A stretch of 33,734 nucleotides of DNA from JAYPUG01 sp038117265 (lineage in GTDB: Bacteria > Pseudomonadota > Alphaproteobacteria > UBA6615), in the NCBI GenBank assembly GCA_038117265.1, contig JAYOFO010000023.1, positions 1 through 33,734 of the forward strand. The letters are read 5' to 3'. The position numbers and the translations under genes were made by a program. A model generated the notes under the pieces. That model was not told the DNA's origin. It saw nothing but the letters and a program-made list of their open reading frames with translations, and did no database searches. Of this stretch, positions 1 to 7,658 are shown in pieces. The stretch's first letter is position 1; every line of letters begins with the position of its first letter.

Positions 1-927
1 CGGTTTCCCTGGTTTGGAGGCGATCTCCAGACCCTGCGAAACACCATCGCGCGCGACCACACCGATTTGTCCCGCTGGTCCGCCGAGCGTATCCACTTCG
101 AGGCAGGGGACGGAGACACGCTCAACGGCGTTCTGCACCGTCCGCAGGCGGCCACGGGTCGCATCGTCGTGCTAGTCCACGGGCTCACCGGTTGCGAGGA
201 CAGCGCCTATGTTCGCGCAACGGCGCGACATCTGCTGCTCGCCGGCCGTCCGGTGCTGCGGCTGAACCTGCGCGGTGCGCCGCCCTCACGCGCGACGTGC
301 CGGCGGATGTACCATGCCGGCCGAAGCGACGACCTCGCCCTCGTGTTCGATCGGCTCGCGGATCGCGGCGACGCGCCCGGCGGTATCGATGCGGTGGGCT
401 ATTCGCTGGGTGGCAATGTCCTGCTGAAACACCTGTCCGAGACCGGCGGTGCGTCACCGGTTTCGCGCGCCGTCGCGGTCTCCGCACCGCTCGATCTCGC
501 AACCGTGTCGCGTCGGCTTGAGGCGCCGCGCAACCGCTTCTACCATCGCTGGCTGCTTGCCCGCATGCAGGCCGACTGGCGCGGCGGACCTCTCGACCTG
601 ACCGATCGACAGCGTGCGGCGCTCGATGAGGCGCGCTCGATCCGTGCCTTCGACGATCAGGTCGTGGCACCGGCCAACGGCTTCGCAGACGCCGACGATT
701 ACTATGCGCGCTGTTCGTCCGGCCCGCTGCTCCGACAGATCGTGCGGCCCACGCTGCTGGTGCACGCCGACGACGACCCCTGGATTCCGGTGGAGATCTA
801 TCGAAGGTATTCGGTCCGTCAGGCCGACGGCATTCGGTTCGTGATCACGCGCGGCGGCGGGCATGTCGGTTTTCACGGTCGAACCTGCCGCTGGCACGAC
901 GCCGCGGTTCGCGCGTTCCTGGGCTAG
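1..927 (+). CDS. YheT-family alpha/beta hydrolase, 5' end cut off by window
   Basis: Frame 1 is open from the first base, and its first residues (FPWFGGDLQTLRN) match the N-terminal signature of the YheT/AB-hydrolase 4 family. The gene therefore starts left of the window, and the TTG at 67 is not its start. About 308 residues are visible. The fold is clear: an oxyanion-side HGLTG, the nucleophile elbow GYSLGG (Ser about residue 135), an acid in the HADDDPW stretch (about 259) and His in RGGGHVGFHG (about 288). The family are cytosolic esterase-like hydrolases whose natural substrate is mostly unknown. It converges on the peroxiredoxin gene, with a strong hairpin between them. Family assignment is firm; substrate is not inferred. 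Confidence 0.85.
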   Translation, partial: RFPWFGGDLQTLRNTIARDHTDLSRWSAERIHFEAGDGDTLNGVLHRPQAATGRIVVLVHGLTGCEDSAYVRATARHLLLAGRPVLRLNLRGAPPSRATCRRMYHAGRSDDLALVFDRLADRGDAPGGIDAVGYSLGGNVLLKHLSETGGASPVSRAVAVSAPLDLATVSRRLEAPRNRFYHRWLLARMQADWRGGPLDLTDRQRAALDEARSIRAFDDQVVAPANGFADADDYYARCSSGPLLRQIVRPTLLVHADDDPWIPVEIYRRYSVRQADGIRFVITRGGGHVGFHGRTCRWHDAAVRAFLG

Positions 928-939
928 ATTCGGGTGCGC

Positions 940-970
940 AAAAGGGGCGTCCCTTGGCCGGGACGCCCCT
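940..970 (-). terminator. Rho-independent terminator after peroxiredoxin gene
   Basis: There is a perfect 11-bp inverted repeat (943-953 with 960-970) around a 6-base loop. Read on the minus strand it is followed by a short T run (complement of the A's at 940-943), so it best serves the peroxiredoxin gene. It may also stop the convergent hydrolase transcript. Confidence 0.8.
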
Positions 971-994
971 GCGATACGTCGGACAGGGGCCGGG

Positions 995-1654
995 TCAGGC
1001 GGGTTGCGGGACGATCCGCAGGTAGGGCCGCGGCGCCTTCCAGCCATCGGGATAGGTCTTCTTCGCGTCCTCGTCCGAGACGGCCGGCAGGATGATCACG
1101 TCTTCGCCGTGCTTCCAGTTCACCGGGGTGGCCACCTTGTGGATTGCGGTCAGCTGGAGGGAGTCGATCACCCGCAGGATCTCGTCGAAGTTCCGCCCGG
1201 TGCTCATCGGGTAGGAAATCACCAGCTTCACCTGCTTGTCGGGCCCCACGACATAGACGTTGCGCACGGTCGCGTTGTTGGCGGCGGTGCGTCCGGCCGA
1301 CGAACTGCCCTCATTGGCCGGCAGCATCCCGTACAGTTTCGCGACATTGAGGTCGCTGTCGCCGATCAGCGGGTAGGTGACCTTGGCGCCCTGTGTCTCC
1401 TCGATGTCGCCGACCCACTTCTCGTGGTCGTCGACCGGGTCGACGCTGAGCCCGATGATCTTGACGTTGCGCTTGTCGAACTCGGGCTTGAGCTTGGCCA
1501 TGTAGCCGAGTTCGGTTGTGCAGACGGGCGTGAAGTCCTTGGGGTGGGAGAACAGAACCCCCCAGCTGTCGCCCAGCCACTCGTGGAAACGAATCTTGCC
1601 CTCAGTCGTTTCCGCCTCGAAATCCGGTGCGGTGCTGCCGATCTGGACCGTCAT
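995..1654 (-). CDS. 1-Cys peroxiredoxin (Prx6 subfamily)
   Basis: This 219-residue thiol peroxidase reduces H2O2 or organic hydroperoxides. The catalytic block FTPVCTTE carries the peroxidatic Cys45, with the family Pro and Thr just before it. No other cysteine occurs in the protein, so there is no resolving Cys, as expected of the 1-Cys Prx6 group; an external thiol must recycle it. The length and the C-terminal extension (around NWKHGEDVIILP and the DGWKAPRPYLR end) also fit Prx6. The ATG at 1654 is preceded by a good GGAGGG ribosome site. The gene is transcribed alone and ends in a strong hairpin. A palindrome lies upstream at 1733-1743. Call very likely; in vivo substrate not determined. 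Confidence 0.93.
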   Translation of the reverse strand: MTVQIGSTAPDFEAETTEGKIRFHEWLGDSWGVLFSHPKDFTPVCTTELGYMAKLKPEFDKRNVKIIGLSVDPVDDHEKWVGDIEETQGAKVTYPLIGDSDLNVAKLYGMLPANEGSSSAGRTAANNATVRNVYVVGPDKQVKLVISYPMSTGRNFDEILRVIDSLQLTAIHKVATPVNWKHGEDVIILPAVSDEDAKKTYPDGWKAPRPYLRIVPQPA

Positions 1655-1732
1655 GATTATCCCTCCTGTCTGATATTGCGCCGGCTTTGTCGGCCGGGCT
1701 CGTCGCGCGTCCGTCGCGGCGTGCGCGTCAAG

Positions 1733-1755
1733 AACTGTCAGTTAGGTAGGCAGTT
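1733..1755. promoter_or_regulatory. Palindrome upstream of peroxiredoxin gene, possible operator
   Basis: AACTGTCAGTT (1733-1743) is a perfect palindrome about a central T. A further CAGTT follows at 1751-1755, so AACTG and CAGTT also pair across 23 bp. It lies in the gap between the peroxiredoxin start and the end of the hemB-linked gene. Short palindromes of this kind are typical of TetR/MarR-type operators; binding is inferred only. Confidence 0.35.
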
Positions 1756-1796
1756 TTTCGGAAAAGAACAATCGATCAACGAAAAATTATTTTATT

Positions 1797-2399
1797 TCAC
1801 ACATTTTTGTTGTTTTTATCCGGCGCCCGGTGTGATCGCCAGTGGTCGATATGGGCCTGGATGGCGGCGAGAATGTCGTCGACGCGCGTATCCAGGCCGT
1901 ATTGCTGGATCACGGGTTCCTGGATCACGAAATCGGTGCGGATCTGCTGGTACCAGGAGAAGGGCGGCGGCACCGTGGGCCGGGTTGGGGGCCGCTCGAC
2001 GAAACGGAACAGGAGATAGGGTTTCCGCCGATTCCGGGTGATCGAGGCAACGATTCCGCGCCGGATCGAACTCGAATGGGCGATGTAGTCCACATTCTCC
2101 CAGGGCACCGTGCCGACCATCCAGTCGCGGAAGTAGATGCCGTCGGTGTCGACGACGGCCTGGGGCGAGCGGTCGCGGATGCGCAGGGCGGTCGCAAACG
2201 CCCAGATCAGCGCGCCGGCGATCAGCGCGCCGGCGACCTGCCAGTTCTGCGGCCCCGGGTTCCTGGCAGCCACCGGGATCAGCGCGCACAGTGCGGCGAC
2301 GCCGAGGATCGCCAGCGTGCGCAGTGCCTGGATTCGCGGGCTGTAGCGAACGACCAGCCGGTCGGGTGCGGCGTCGGATGCCGGGGCATCATCGGTCAT
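1797..2399 (-). CDS. Small two-helix membrane protein of unknown function, coupled to hemB
   Basis: The protein has 200 residues. After a short cytoplasmic N-terminus there are two hydrophobic helices, at about residues 25-44 and 54-72. A soluble domain follows, starting near VDTDGIYFRDWMVGTVPWENVDYI, a pattern seen in PH-like bacterial membrane-associated domains. I do not recognise a named family with confidence. Its ATG (2399) lies inside the end of hemB, overlapping the hemB stop by 11 bp, so the two are translationally coupled and probably co-transcribed. The hemB link does not by itself show a role in heme synthesis. The basic, Asn/Lys-rich tail runs into an AT-rich gap. Real gene: likely; function: unknown. 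Confidence 0.7.
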   Translation of the reverse strand: MTDDAPASDAAPDRLVVRYSPRIQALRTLAILGVAALCALIPVAARNPGPQNWQVAGALIAGALIWAFATALRIRDRSPQAVVDTDGIYFRDWMVGTVPWENVDYIAHSSSIRRGIVASITRNRRKPYLLFRFVERPPTRPTVPPPFSWYQQIRTDFVIQEPVIQQYGLDTRVDDILAAIQAHIDHWRSHRAPDKNNKNV

Positions 2400-3405
2400 T
2401 GAGAATGCGCGCCGCGTCGATCGCGAAATAGGTCAGCACGCCGTCGCAGCCGGCCCGCTTGAACGAGGTCAGCACCTCCATCATCACCCGTTCGTAGTCG
2501 AGTGCGCCATTGTCGGCGGCAAACCGCAGCATCGCGTACTCGCCGCTGACGTTGTAGGCGAAGGTGGGCACGCCGAAGCGCTCCTTCACGCGGCGGATGA
2601 TGTCGAGATAGGGCAGGCCCGGCTTGACCATGATCATGTCCGCGCCCTCCGCGATGTCGAGGGCCACTTCGCGCAGCGCCTCGTCGCCGTTGGCGGGGTC
2701 CATCTGGTAGGTATCCTTGCTCTCGCCCTTCAGGAAACCGGCGCTGTCGATGGCATCGCGGAACGGGCCGTAGAAGCCCGACGAGTATTTCGCGGCATAG
2801 GACATGAGCAGCACATGCTGATATCCCGCGCTGTCGAGTGCGGCGCGCAGCGCGCCGATGCGGCCATCCATCATGTCGGACGGTGCGATGATGTCGCAGC
2901 CCGCCTCGACCTGGACGATGGCCTGGCGGCACAGCGCCTCGACGGTTTCGTCGTTCACCACATGGCCGTCGCGCACGATCCCGTCATGGCCGTCGGAGTT
3001 GAAGGGGTCGAGCGCGACATCGCACATCACGCCGATGTCGGGGTGGGCATCCTTGATCGCACGGATCGCCTGGCAGGCGAGATTGTCGGGGTTCCATGCC
3101 TCCTCGGCGCCGGGTGTCTTGCGGTCGGCCGGAGTGGCGGGAAAGATCGCGACCGAGGGAATGCCCAGCGCCTTGGCCTCGCCGACGGCCGCGGGCAGGC
3201 GGTCGGGCGAATAGCGCACCACGCCCGGCATGGTCGGGATTTCCTCGATCCGGTCGGTGCCGTCGCACACGAAGACCGGCCAGATGAAATCCGCGGGAGA
3301 AAGCGTATTCTCGCGCACCATGCGGCGCGACCAGTCCCAGCGACGGTTCCGGCGCATGCGCGTTTGTGGAAAGGCTCCGACGGGCGTTGTTGGACCGCGC
3401 GACAT
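2389..3405 (-). CDS. hemB: Delta-aminolevulinic acid dehydratase (porphobilinogen synthase)
   Basis: HemB condenses two 5-aminolevulinate molecules to porphobilinogen, the second common step of heme and cobalamin synthesis. The product has 338 residues, the usual length. The two Schiff-base lysines are visible: K206 in SYAAKYSSGFYGPFR and K261 in MVKPGLPYLD. The metal-site segment reads CDVALDPFNSDGHDG (128-142), with Asp where zinc enzymes have Cys, which marks the Mg-dependent alphaproteobacterial/Pseudomonas type. I place the start at the ATG at 3405, which has GGGAG five bases upstream. A longer frame to 3468 adds 21 unlikely residues. The gene is divergent from the MarR gene at 3606 and leads the small membrane-protein gene. 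Confidence 0.97.
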   Translation of the reverse strand: MSRGPTTPVGAFPQTRMRRNRRWDWSRRMVRENTLSPADFIWPVFVCDGTDRIEEIPTMPGVVRYSPDRLPAAVGEAKALGIPSVAIFPATPADRKTPGAEEAWNPDNLACQAIRAIKDAHPDIGVMCDVALDPFNSDGHDGIVRDGHVVNDETVEALCRQAIVQVEAGCDIIAPSDMMDGRIGALRAALDSAGYQHVLLMSYAAKYSSGFYGPFRDAIDSAGFLKGESKDTYQMDPANGDEALREVALDIAEGADMIMVKPGLPYLDIIRRVKERFGVPTFAYNVSGEYAMLRFAADNGALDYERVMMEVLTSFKRAGCDGVLTYFAIDAARILNDR

Positions 3406-3574
3406 GACTTCTCCCGGGTTCACGCGTAGGGCGGCGCGCAACATAGCCGCAACGCGGGGGACGGCCAAGCGCTTCCGTCTGCAGGGGGCGGTGCTGGCCG
3501 GTGTCGGGGCGCGGCACCGAATTTCCGCGGATTTAAGCCCTCCTTAACCTGTGCCGGTAATTATCGTTCCTAAC

Positions 3575-3586
3575 CAGAGCGCTCTG
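3575..3586. promoter_or_regulatory. 12-bp palindrome just before the LdtR-like gene
   Basis: CAGAGCGCTCTG is a perfect palindrome, lying about 20 bp upstream of the MarR-type start in the 200-bp gap shared with hemB. MarR proteins commonly bind palindromes in their own leader, so this is a candidate autoregulatory site. No footprint evidence can be read from sequence. Confidence 0.3.
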
Positions 3587-3605
3587 ACGAGCGGGAGAAG
3601 CGGAT

Positions 3606-4091
3606 ATGAAACAGACATATCTATCGACGATTGTCTTGCTCGAGCGGATGCACCGCCAGTTCCTGGAGGTGATCAAGTCCGAACTCGAAGCCCACGACAT
3701 TCGTGACATCAACAACGTTCAGGCGCTGATCCTCTTCAATATCGGCGGCGACGAGTTGACGGTCGGCGAACTCACCCTTCGCGGCTACTATCTGGGCTCG
3801 AACGTGTCCTACAACGTTAAGAAGATGACCGAGCACGGCTATCTTCACCAGGAGCGCTCGTCCCACAATCGCCGGTCGGTTCGCGTCAAGCTGACGGAAA
3901 AGGGCCTGGAGCTCAGCCGGCTGCTCGAGGAGATGTTCGAGCGGCACGTCGAGGCGGTGTCGGATTCCATCGACGAGGAAAAGCTCAGCCAGGCCAACGA
4001 AAGCCTGCGCGACGTGGAACGATTCTGGCTGCAGCAGCTGGGATTCGGCCCGCGGGTCGCGGAATTCTTCCGGGTCGAGACGGCGGCCTAG
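3606..4091 (+). CDS. ldtR: MarR-family winged-helix regulator, LdtR-like
   Basis: The protein has 161 residues. A helical dimerisation segment (1-50) precedes a winged helix-turn-helix at about residues 55-105. The recognition region reads YLGSNVSYNVKKMTEHGYL and the wing RSSHNRRSVRVKLTEKG. This recognition-helix text is characteristic of the alphaproteobacterial LdtR group, which is described as controlling an L,D-transpeptidase and osmotic stress tolerance. The remaining length is a helical C-terminus. The ATG has a GGGAG site. A strong terminator closes the gene, so it is monocistronic. It is divergent from hemB. MarR family is certain; the LdtR name rests on recalled motif similarity. Confidence 0.75.
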   Translation: MKQTYLSTIVLLERMHRQFLEVIKSELEAHDIRDINNVQALILFNIGGDELTVGELTLRGYYLGSNVSYNVKKMTEHGYLHQERSSHNRRSVRVKLTEKGLELSRLLEEMFERHVEAVSDSIDEEKLSQANESLRDVERFWLQQLGFGPRVAEFFRVETAA

Positions 4092-4117
4092 CCGAACACA
4101 CCATCCCGAATGTAATC

Positions 4118-4147
4118 GGGGCGGCTGCGTTGGCAGCCGCCCCTTTT
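4118..4147 (+). terminator. Rho-independent terminator of the LdtR-like gene
   Basis: An 11-bp perfect stem (4118-4128 with 4133-4143) has a GTTG loop and is followed directly by TTTT. It separates the MarR gene from the convergent rpoH. Confidence 0.88.
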
Positions 4148-4172
4148 CGTTATCGCGAATGCGGAAAAGTCG

Positions 4173-5066
4173 TCAGGCCTGAAGGTCGTTGTTGAGCAGG
4201 GCGGTCGCGTCCTCGCCATGCGCGCCAAGTGCAGCCTTGAGCTTGCCGAGTGCCTTGGCCTCGATCTGCCGGATGCGCTCCTTGCTCACGCCGTAGCTTT
4301 CGCCGATCTCTGCCAGCGTCGTTTTGCCGTCGCCCAGGAAGCGTTGCACGATCACGTCGCGCTCGCGCTCGCCCAGCGTGTCGAGCGCCTCCTGCAGCCA
4401 GGCCGTGCGCACCTCGCCGTCATGGCGCCAGGCCGCGACCGCTTCGGGATCGGGGCCATCATCGGGGAGCATGTCCTGGAACTGGAAGTCGTCTTCCTCG
4501 CCGAAGCTCGCATTGAGCGAATTGTCGCCTCCGCCGAGATGCGCCTCCATGCGCACCACGTCCTCGGGCTTCACCTGCAGACGCTCGGCGACCCGCTCGC
4601 GGTCGGCGTCGGTCAGTTCGCCATCGGGCCCCGTCGCAAGCTGGGCGCGGACCTTGCGCAGGTTGAAGAACAGGCGCCGCTGCGCCGGGGTCGTGGCGAC
4701 GCGCACGATCGATGTGTTGCGCAGGATGTGATCCTGGATCGCGGCCATGATCCACCAGGACGCGTAGGTGGAGAACCGGGCGTTGTGCTCGGTGTCGAAG
4801 CGCTGTGCGGCTTCCATCAGGCCGATGTTGCCTTCCTGCACGAGGTCGCCGACCGGCAGGCCGTAGCCGCGGAATTTCCACGCGATCCGCAGGACAAAGC
4901 GCGCATAGGCCTCGATCAGCTTGTGCAGGGCCGCCTCGTCCTCCTCCTCGCGCCAGCGGCGCGCGAGCTCGAACTCTTCCTCGCGCTCCAGGATGGGGGC
5001 TTGCATCACGGCATTGGCGTAGCGCCGGTTGCCGCGTTCGATGGGCTGTGATGCGAAGGAGGCCAT
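4173..5066 (-). CDS. rpoH: RNA polymerase heat-shock sigma factor sigma-32
   Basis: RpoH directs core RNA polymerase to heat-shock promoters. The 297-residue product shows sigma region 2 (DLVQEGNIGLMEAAQRFD and FSTYASWWIMAAIQDHIL), the RpoH-specific box QRRLFFNLRKV at about residue 128, and a region 4 helix-turn-helix (LAEIGESYGVSKERIRQIE). The RpoH box separates it from RpoD and RpoS. Many Alphaproteobacteria carry two RpoH copies; whether this is RpoH1 or RpoH2 cannot be decided here. The ATG at 5066 has only a weak upstream GAAG as ribosome site. The leader contains a GC palindrome (5091-5102). It converges on the LdtR-like gene and diverges from the MarR gene at 5259. Confidence 0.95.
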   Translation of the reverse strand: MASFASQPIERGNRRYANAVMQAPILEREEEFELARRWREEEDEAALHKLIEAYARFVLRIAWKFRGYGLPVGDLVQEGNIGLMEAAQRFDTEHNARFSTYASWWIMAAIQDHILRNTSIVRVATTPAQRRLFFNLRKVRAQLATGPDGELTDADRERVAERLQVKPEDVVRMEAHLGGGDNSLNASFGEEDDFQFQDMLPDDGPDPEAVAAWRHDGEVRTAWLQEALDTLGERERDVIVQRFLGDGKTTLAEIGESYGVSKERIRQIEAKALGKLKAALGAHGEDATALLNNDLQA

Positions 5067-5133
5067 GATGCTTCAATCCTTTGACAACGCGCCCCGAGGG
5101 GCTATATCCCGCGTCGTCATGATTCGGGGTTCG

Positions 5134-5200
5134 TTTCGACTCGATACGATCACAATATACGGATGGATCACCGCCGACACAATATCTTATCGAGTCGATA
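5134..5200. promoter_or_regulatory. Pair of matching palindromes in the rpoH / MarR divergent promoter region
   Basis: TATCGA-G-TCGATA (5188-5200) is a perfect 13-base palindrome. TTTCGA-C-TCGATA (5134-5146) is the same site with one mismatch. Their centres are 54 bp apart, about five helical turns, so they lie on the same DNA face. They sit in an AT-rich 190-bp gap between rpoH and the MarR gene, which makes them good candidate operators for that MarR protein. Another pair, TATCTTAT (5183-5190) and ATAAGATA (5214-5221), forms an overlapping inverted repeat. Assignment to MarR is inference. Confidence 0.5.
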
Positions 5201-5258
5201 CTATCTGTATGATATAAGATAGCCGCGTTTTTGGTTCGATTGTTGAACTTAGTGAATT

Positions 5259-5852
5259 ATGAAGATGACCTCACAAACAGCTGAAAAATCAATAAATAAT
5301 GATCTATGTCGGCTCCTGGACCGCGTCGCAAGGATGTCACGTGGTCTGCAATATTGTCATGGCTTGAATCCCGCCCAGTGGGACAGTTTGCGGTTCATCG
5401 CCCAGGCGAATCGCTTCTCGCGGACCCCCGGCGCGCTGGCCGGGTTTCTCGGAACGACGAAGGGAACGGCGAGCCAGACCCTGAAGGCGCTCGAGAAGAA
5501 GGGCTATTTAACCCGCGTCGCCGACCCGGATGACCGTCGGGTGCGGCACATCGCGCTGACCGAACAGGGCGAACAGCTGCTTGCCGACGACCCCCTCAAT
5601 TGCCTGGAGCGTGCGATCGAAAAGCTGCCGGCTGGCATCGCGGAATCCGTTGCGGCCGGGCTGACACAGATTTGCACCGACCTGCAGGGCAGCTGCGGCG
5701 GCCAGGACACGGGTATTTGCAAGACCTGCGGGCACTTCCAGGGAACCACAGACGGCGGCGATATGCGCTGCGGCTACAAACAGGCCAATTTGAGTTGCGA
5801 GGACGCGAAGAAGTTCTGCGTGAACTTCACGCCCCTGACACTCGAGTGCTAA
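5259..5852 (+). CDS. MarR-family regulator with cysteine-rich C-terminal tail
   Basis: The protein has 197 residues. Residues 1-140 are a normal MarR fold: LNPAQWDSLRFI, a helix-turn-helix around GFLGTTKGTASQTLKALEKKGYL, and the wing DPDDRRVRHIALTEQGEQLL. Residues 145-197 form an added domain with seven cysteines, at 146, 154, 157, 171, 180, 187 and 197. They include a CKTC knuckle at 154-157 and the pattern C-G-Y (171), LSC (180), FC-x-NF (187). Such spacing suggests binding of zinc, an iron-sulfur cluster or a redox disulfide; which one is not evident. The ATG lacks a clear ribosome site, and a second ATG six bases on is possible. The gene ends 6 bp from the convergent glutaryl-CoA dehydrogenase gene. 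Effector unknown. Confidence 0.85.
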   Translation: MKMTSQTAEKSINNDLCRLLDRVARMSRGLQYCHGLNPAQWDSLRFIAQANRFSRTPGALAGFLGTTKGTASQTLKALEKKGYLTRVADPDDRRVRHIALTEQGEQLLADDPLNCLERAIEKLPAGIAESVAAGLTQICTDLQGSCGGQDTGICKTCGHFQGTTDGGDMRCGYKQANLSCEDAKKFCVNFTPLTLEC

Positions 5853-5858
5853 GCCCGA

Positions 5859-7085
5859 TCAGGCGCCGGTAAACGCCTGGATGCCCGTCTGGGCCCGTCC
5901 CAGGATCAACGCATGGATATCGTGGGTGCCCTCGTAGGTGTTCACGGTCTCCAGGTTGACCAGGTGGCGGATCACGTGGAATTCGTCGGAAATCCCGTTG
6001 CCGCCGTGCATGTCGCGGGCCTGGCGTGCGATGTCGAGCGCCTTGCCCGCATTGTTGCGCTTCATCAGCGAGATCATCTCGGGCGTCGCACGGTCCTCGT
6101 CGATCAGGCGGCCCAGGCGCAGCGAGCCGTGCAGTCCCAGCGTGATCTCGGTCTGCATGTCGGCCAGCTTCTTCTGGATCAGCTGGTTCGCGGCCAGTGG
6201 ACGGCCGAACTGCTTGCGCTCGAGGGTATAGTCGCGCGCCGCATGCCAGCAGAACTCCGCCGCGCCCAGCGCGCCCCATGAAATGCCGTAGCGAGCCTTG
6301 TTGAGGCAGCCGAACGGTCCGCCGAGCCCACGCGCGTTGGGCAGCCGGTTTTCGGCGGGAACGAACACCTCGTCCATCACCAACTCGCCCGTGGAAGAGG
6401 TGCGCAGCGACATCTTGCCCTCGATCTTGGGCGTCGACAGCCCGTCCATGCCGCGTTCGAGGATGAAGCCGCGGATCACGCCCTCGTCGTCCTTGGCCCA
6501 GATCACGAACACTTCGGCGATGGGGGCGTTCGAGATCCAAATCTTGGCGCCCGTCAGGCTGTAGCCGCCATCGACCGACTTCGCGCGGGTCACCATGCTG
6601 CCCGGGTCGGAGCCGTGGTCGGGCTCGGTCAGGCCGAACGCGCCGACCCATTCGCCCGTCGCCAGCCGCGGAAGGTATTTGGTGCGCTGTTCCTCCGACC
6701 CGTAGGCATAGATCGGCCACATCACCAGCGAGGACTGCACCGACAGCGCCGAGCGGTAGCCCGAATCGACCCGCTCCACCTCGCGCGCGATCAGCCCGTA
6801 GCAGACATGGCTGACGCCGGCGCAGCCATACTGTTCGGGCAGGGTCGGGCCGAGGAACCCGAGCTCGCCGAACTCGTTCATGATCTCGCGGTCGAACCGT
6901 TCCTCGCGATTGGCCGTCAGCACCCGCGGCATCAGCTTTTCCTGGCAGAACGCGCGGGCCGTATCGCGGACCATGCGCTCGTCCTCGCTCAGCGCGTCGT
7001 CGAGCAGCAGCGCGTCGTCCCACTGGAAACGCGGCTTGTCCTTGGCGGGCTGGCCGGCGTTCTTGTCCTCGGATGCAAGGCTCAT
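5859..7085 (-). CDS. gcdH: Glutaryl-CoA dehydrogenase (acyl-CoA dehydrogenase family)
   Basis: This FAD enzyme oxidises and decarboxylates glutaryl-CoA to crotonyl-CoA in lysine, tryptophan and aromatic degradation. The 408-residue product carries the substrate-defining Arg111 in GYRSALSVQSSLVM and the catalytic base Glu385 in NTYEGTHDIHALILGR, both typical of GcdH rather than general acyl-CoA dehydrogenases. The flavin-binding segment GAFGLTEPDHGSDPG is intact. I use the ATG at 7085, preceded by AGAGAGGA; the frame is open further upstream but those residues do not look like this family. The next gene on the same strand (cupin) ends 97 bp upstream. Electron-transfer flavoprotein and later pathway enzymes are not in the window. 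Confidence 0.94.
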   Translation of the reverse strand: MSLASEDKNAGQPAKDKPRFQWDDALLLDDALSEDERMVRDTARAFCQEKLMPRVLTANREERFDREIMNEFGELGFLGPTLPEQYGCAGVSHVCYGLIAREVERVDSGYRSALSVQSSLVMWPIYAYGSEEQRTKYLPRLATGEWVGAFGLTEPDHGSDPGSMVTRAKSVDGGYSLTGAKIWISNAPIAEVFVIWAKDDEGVIRGFILERGMDGLSTPKIEGKMSLRTSSTGELVMDEVFVPAENRLPNARGLGGPFGCLNKARYGISWGALGAAEFCWHAARDYTLERKQFGRPLAANQLIQKKLADMQTEITLGLHGSLRLGRLIDEDRATPEMISLMKRNNAGKALDIARQARDMHGGNGISDEFHVIRHLVNLETVNTYEGTHDIHALILGRAQTGIQAFTGA

Positions 7086-7182
7086 CGGATCCTCTCTGGT
7101 CTGTAGGCGTACCTGTCTACCCGCGAACGCGCCTTGCGTCCGCGCATATGCCCGGGCGTGTTCGGATAATGAGACGCGAAGG

Positions 7183-7566
7183 TCAGGGTGCGACGGTTTC
7201 GAATTCGCTGGGCGAGGTGATTTCGAGCAGTTCGCAGTCCGGCGACATCCACAGCGCCTCGTGCACCAGGCCATCGGGCTGGTAGAAGCAATCGCCCTTG
7301 GAGACCTCGATCTCGCCCTCGTCCTCGATCCAGAAGCGGGCTTCGCCCTGCAGGACGAAGATCATCTGGAACCCCGTGATGTGGGCGTGACGGCCCGTCG
7401 CGTGGTCGACTTCGGGATCGGCGATCCGGATGATGTGGGCGCCGAAGTCGCCGCCCGTGGCATCCTTGATCCCGAGATCGCGATACTCGAAGTCCGAGCG
7501 CAGGCCCGGTGTCCAGGTGCCATCCTTGGCGTGATTAACGATAAATTTGTGCTTGCCCGCTTTCAT
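7183..7566 (-). CDS. Single-domain cupin protein
   Basis: The protein has 127 residues, mostly one beta-barrel cupin. Motif 1 reads GRHAHITGFQMIFVLQG, with two histidines but Gln where the usual metal-binding Glu lies. Motif 2 reads GDCFYQPDGLVHEALW and keeps its His. This suggests a modified or weaker metal site. Small cupins of this sort are isomerases, dioxygenases or ligand sensors; nothing here decides which. The ATG at 7566 has GGAG upstream at suitable spacing; a longer frame to 7695 would run into the promoter of the divergent gene. It lies upstream of gcdH on the same strand, with a 97-bp gap, so co-transcription is possible. Confidence 0.8.
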   Translation of the reverse strand: MKAGKHKFIVNHAKDGTWTPGLRSDFEYRDLGIKDATGGDFGAHIIRIADPEVDHATGRHAHITGFQMIFVLQGEARFWIEDEGEIEVSKGDCFYQPDGLVHEALWMSPDCELLEITSPSEFETVAP

Positions 7567-7658
7567 GGGTCGTTCGCTCCATAGACGATCGATCAGTGCG
7601 GGACCGACTATACGCTGTTGTCGGCCCGCCAACCAAGCACCGCCGGGAGAAGAGAGCG

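Noticed and set aside
5091..5102. GCCCCGAGGGGC palindrome in the rpoH leader as a terminator or thermosensor
   Set aside because: The loop is only two bases, there is no T run, and the ribosome site is not covered by it.
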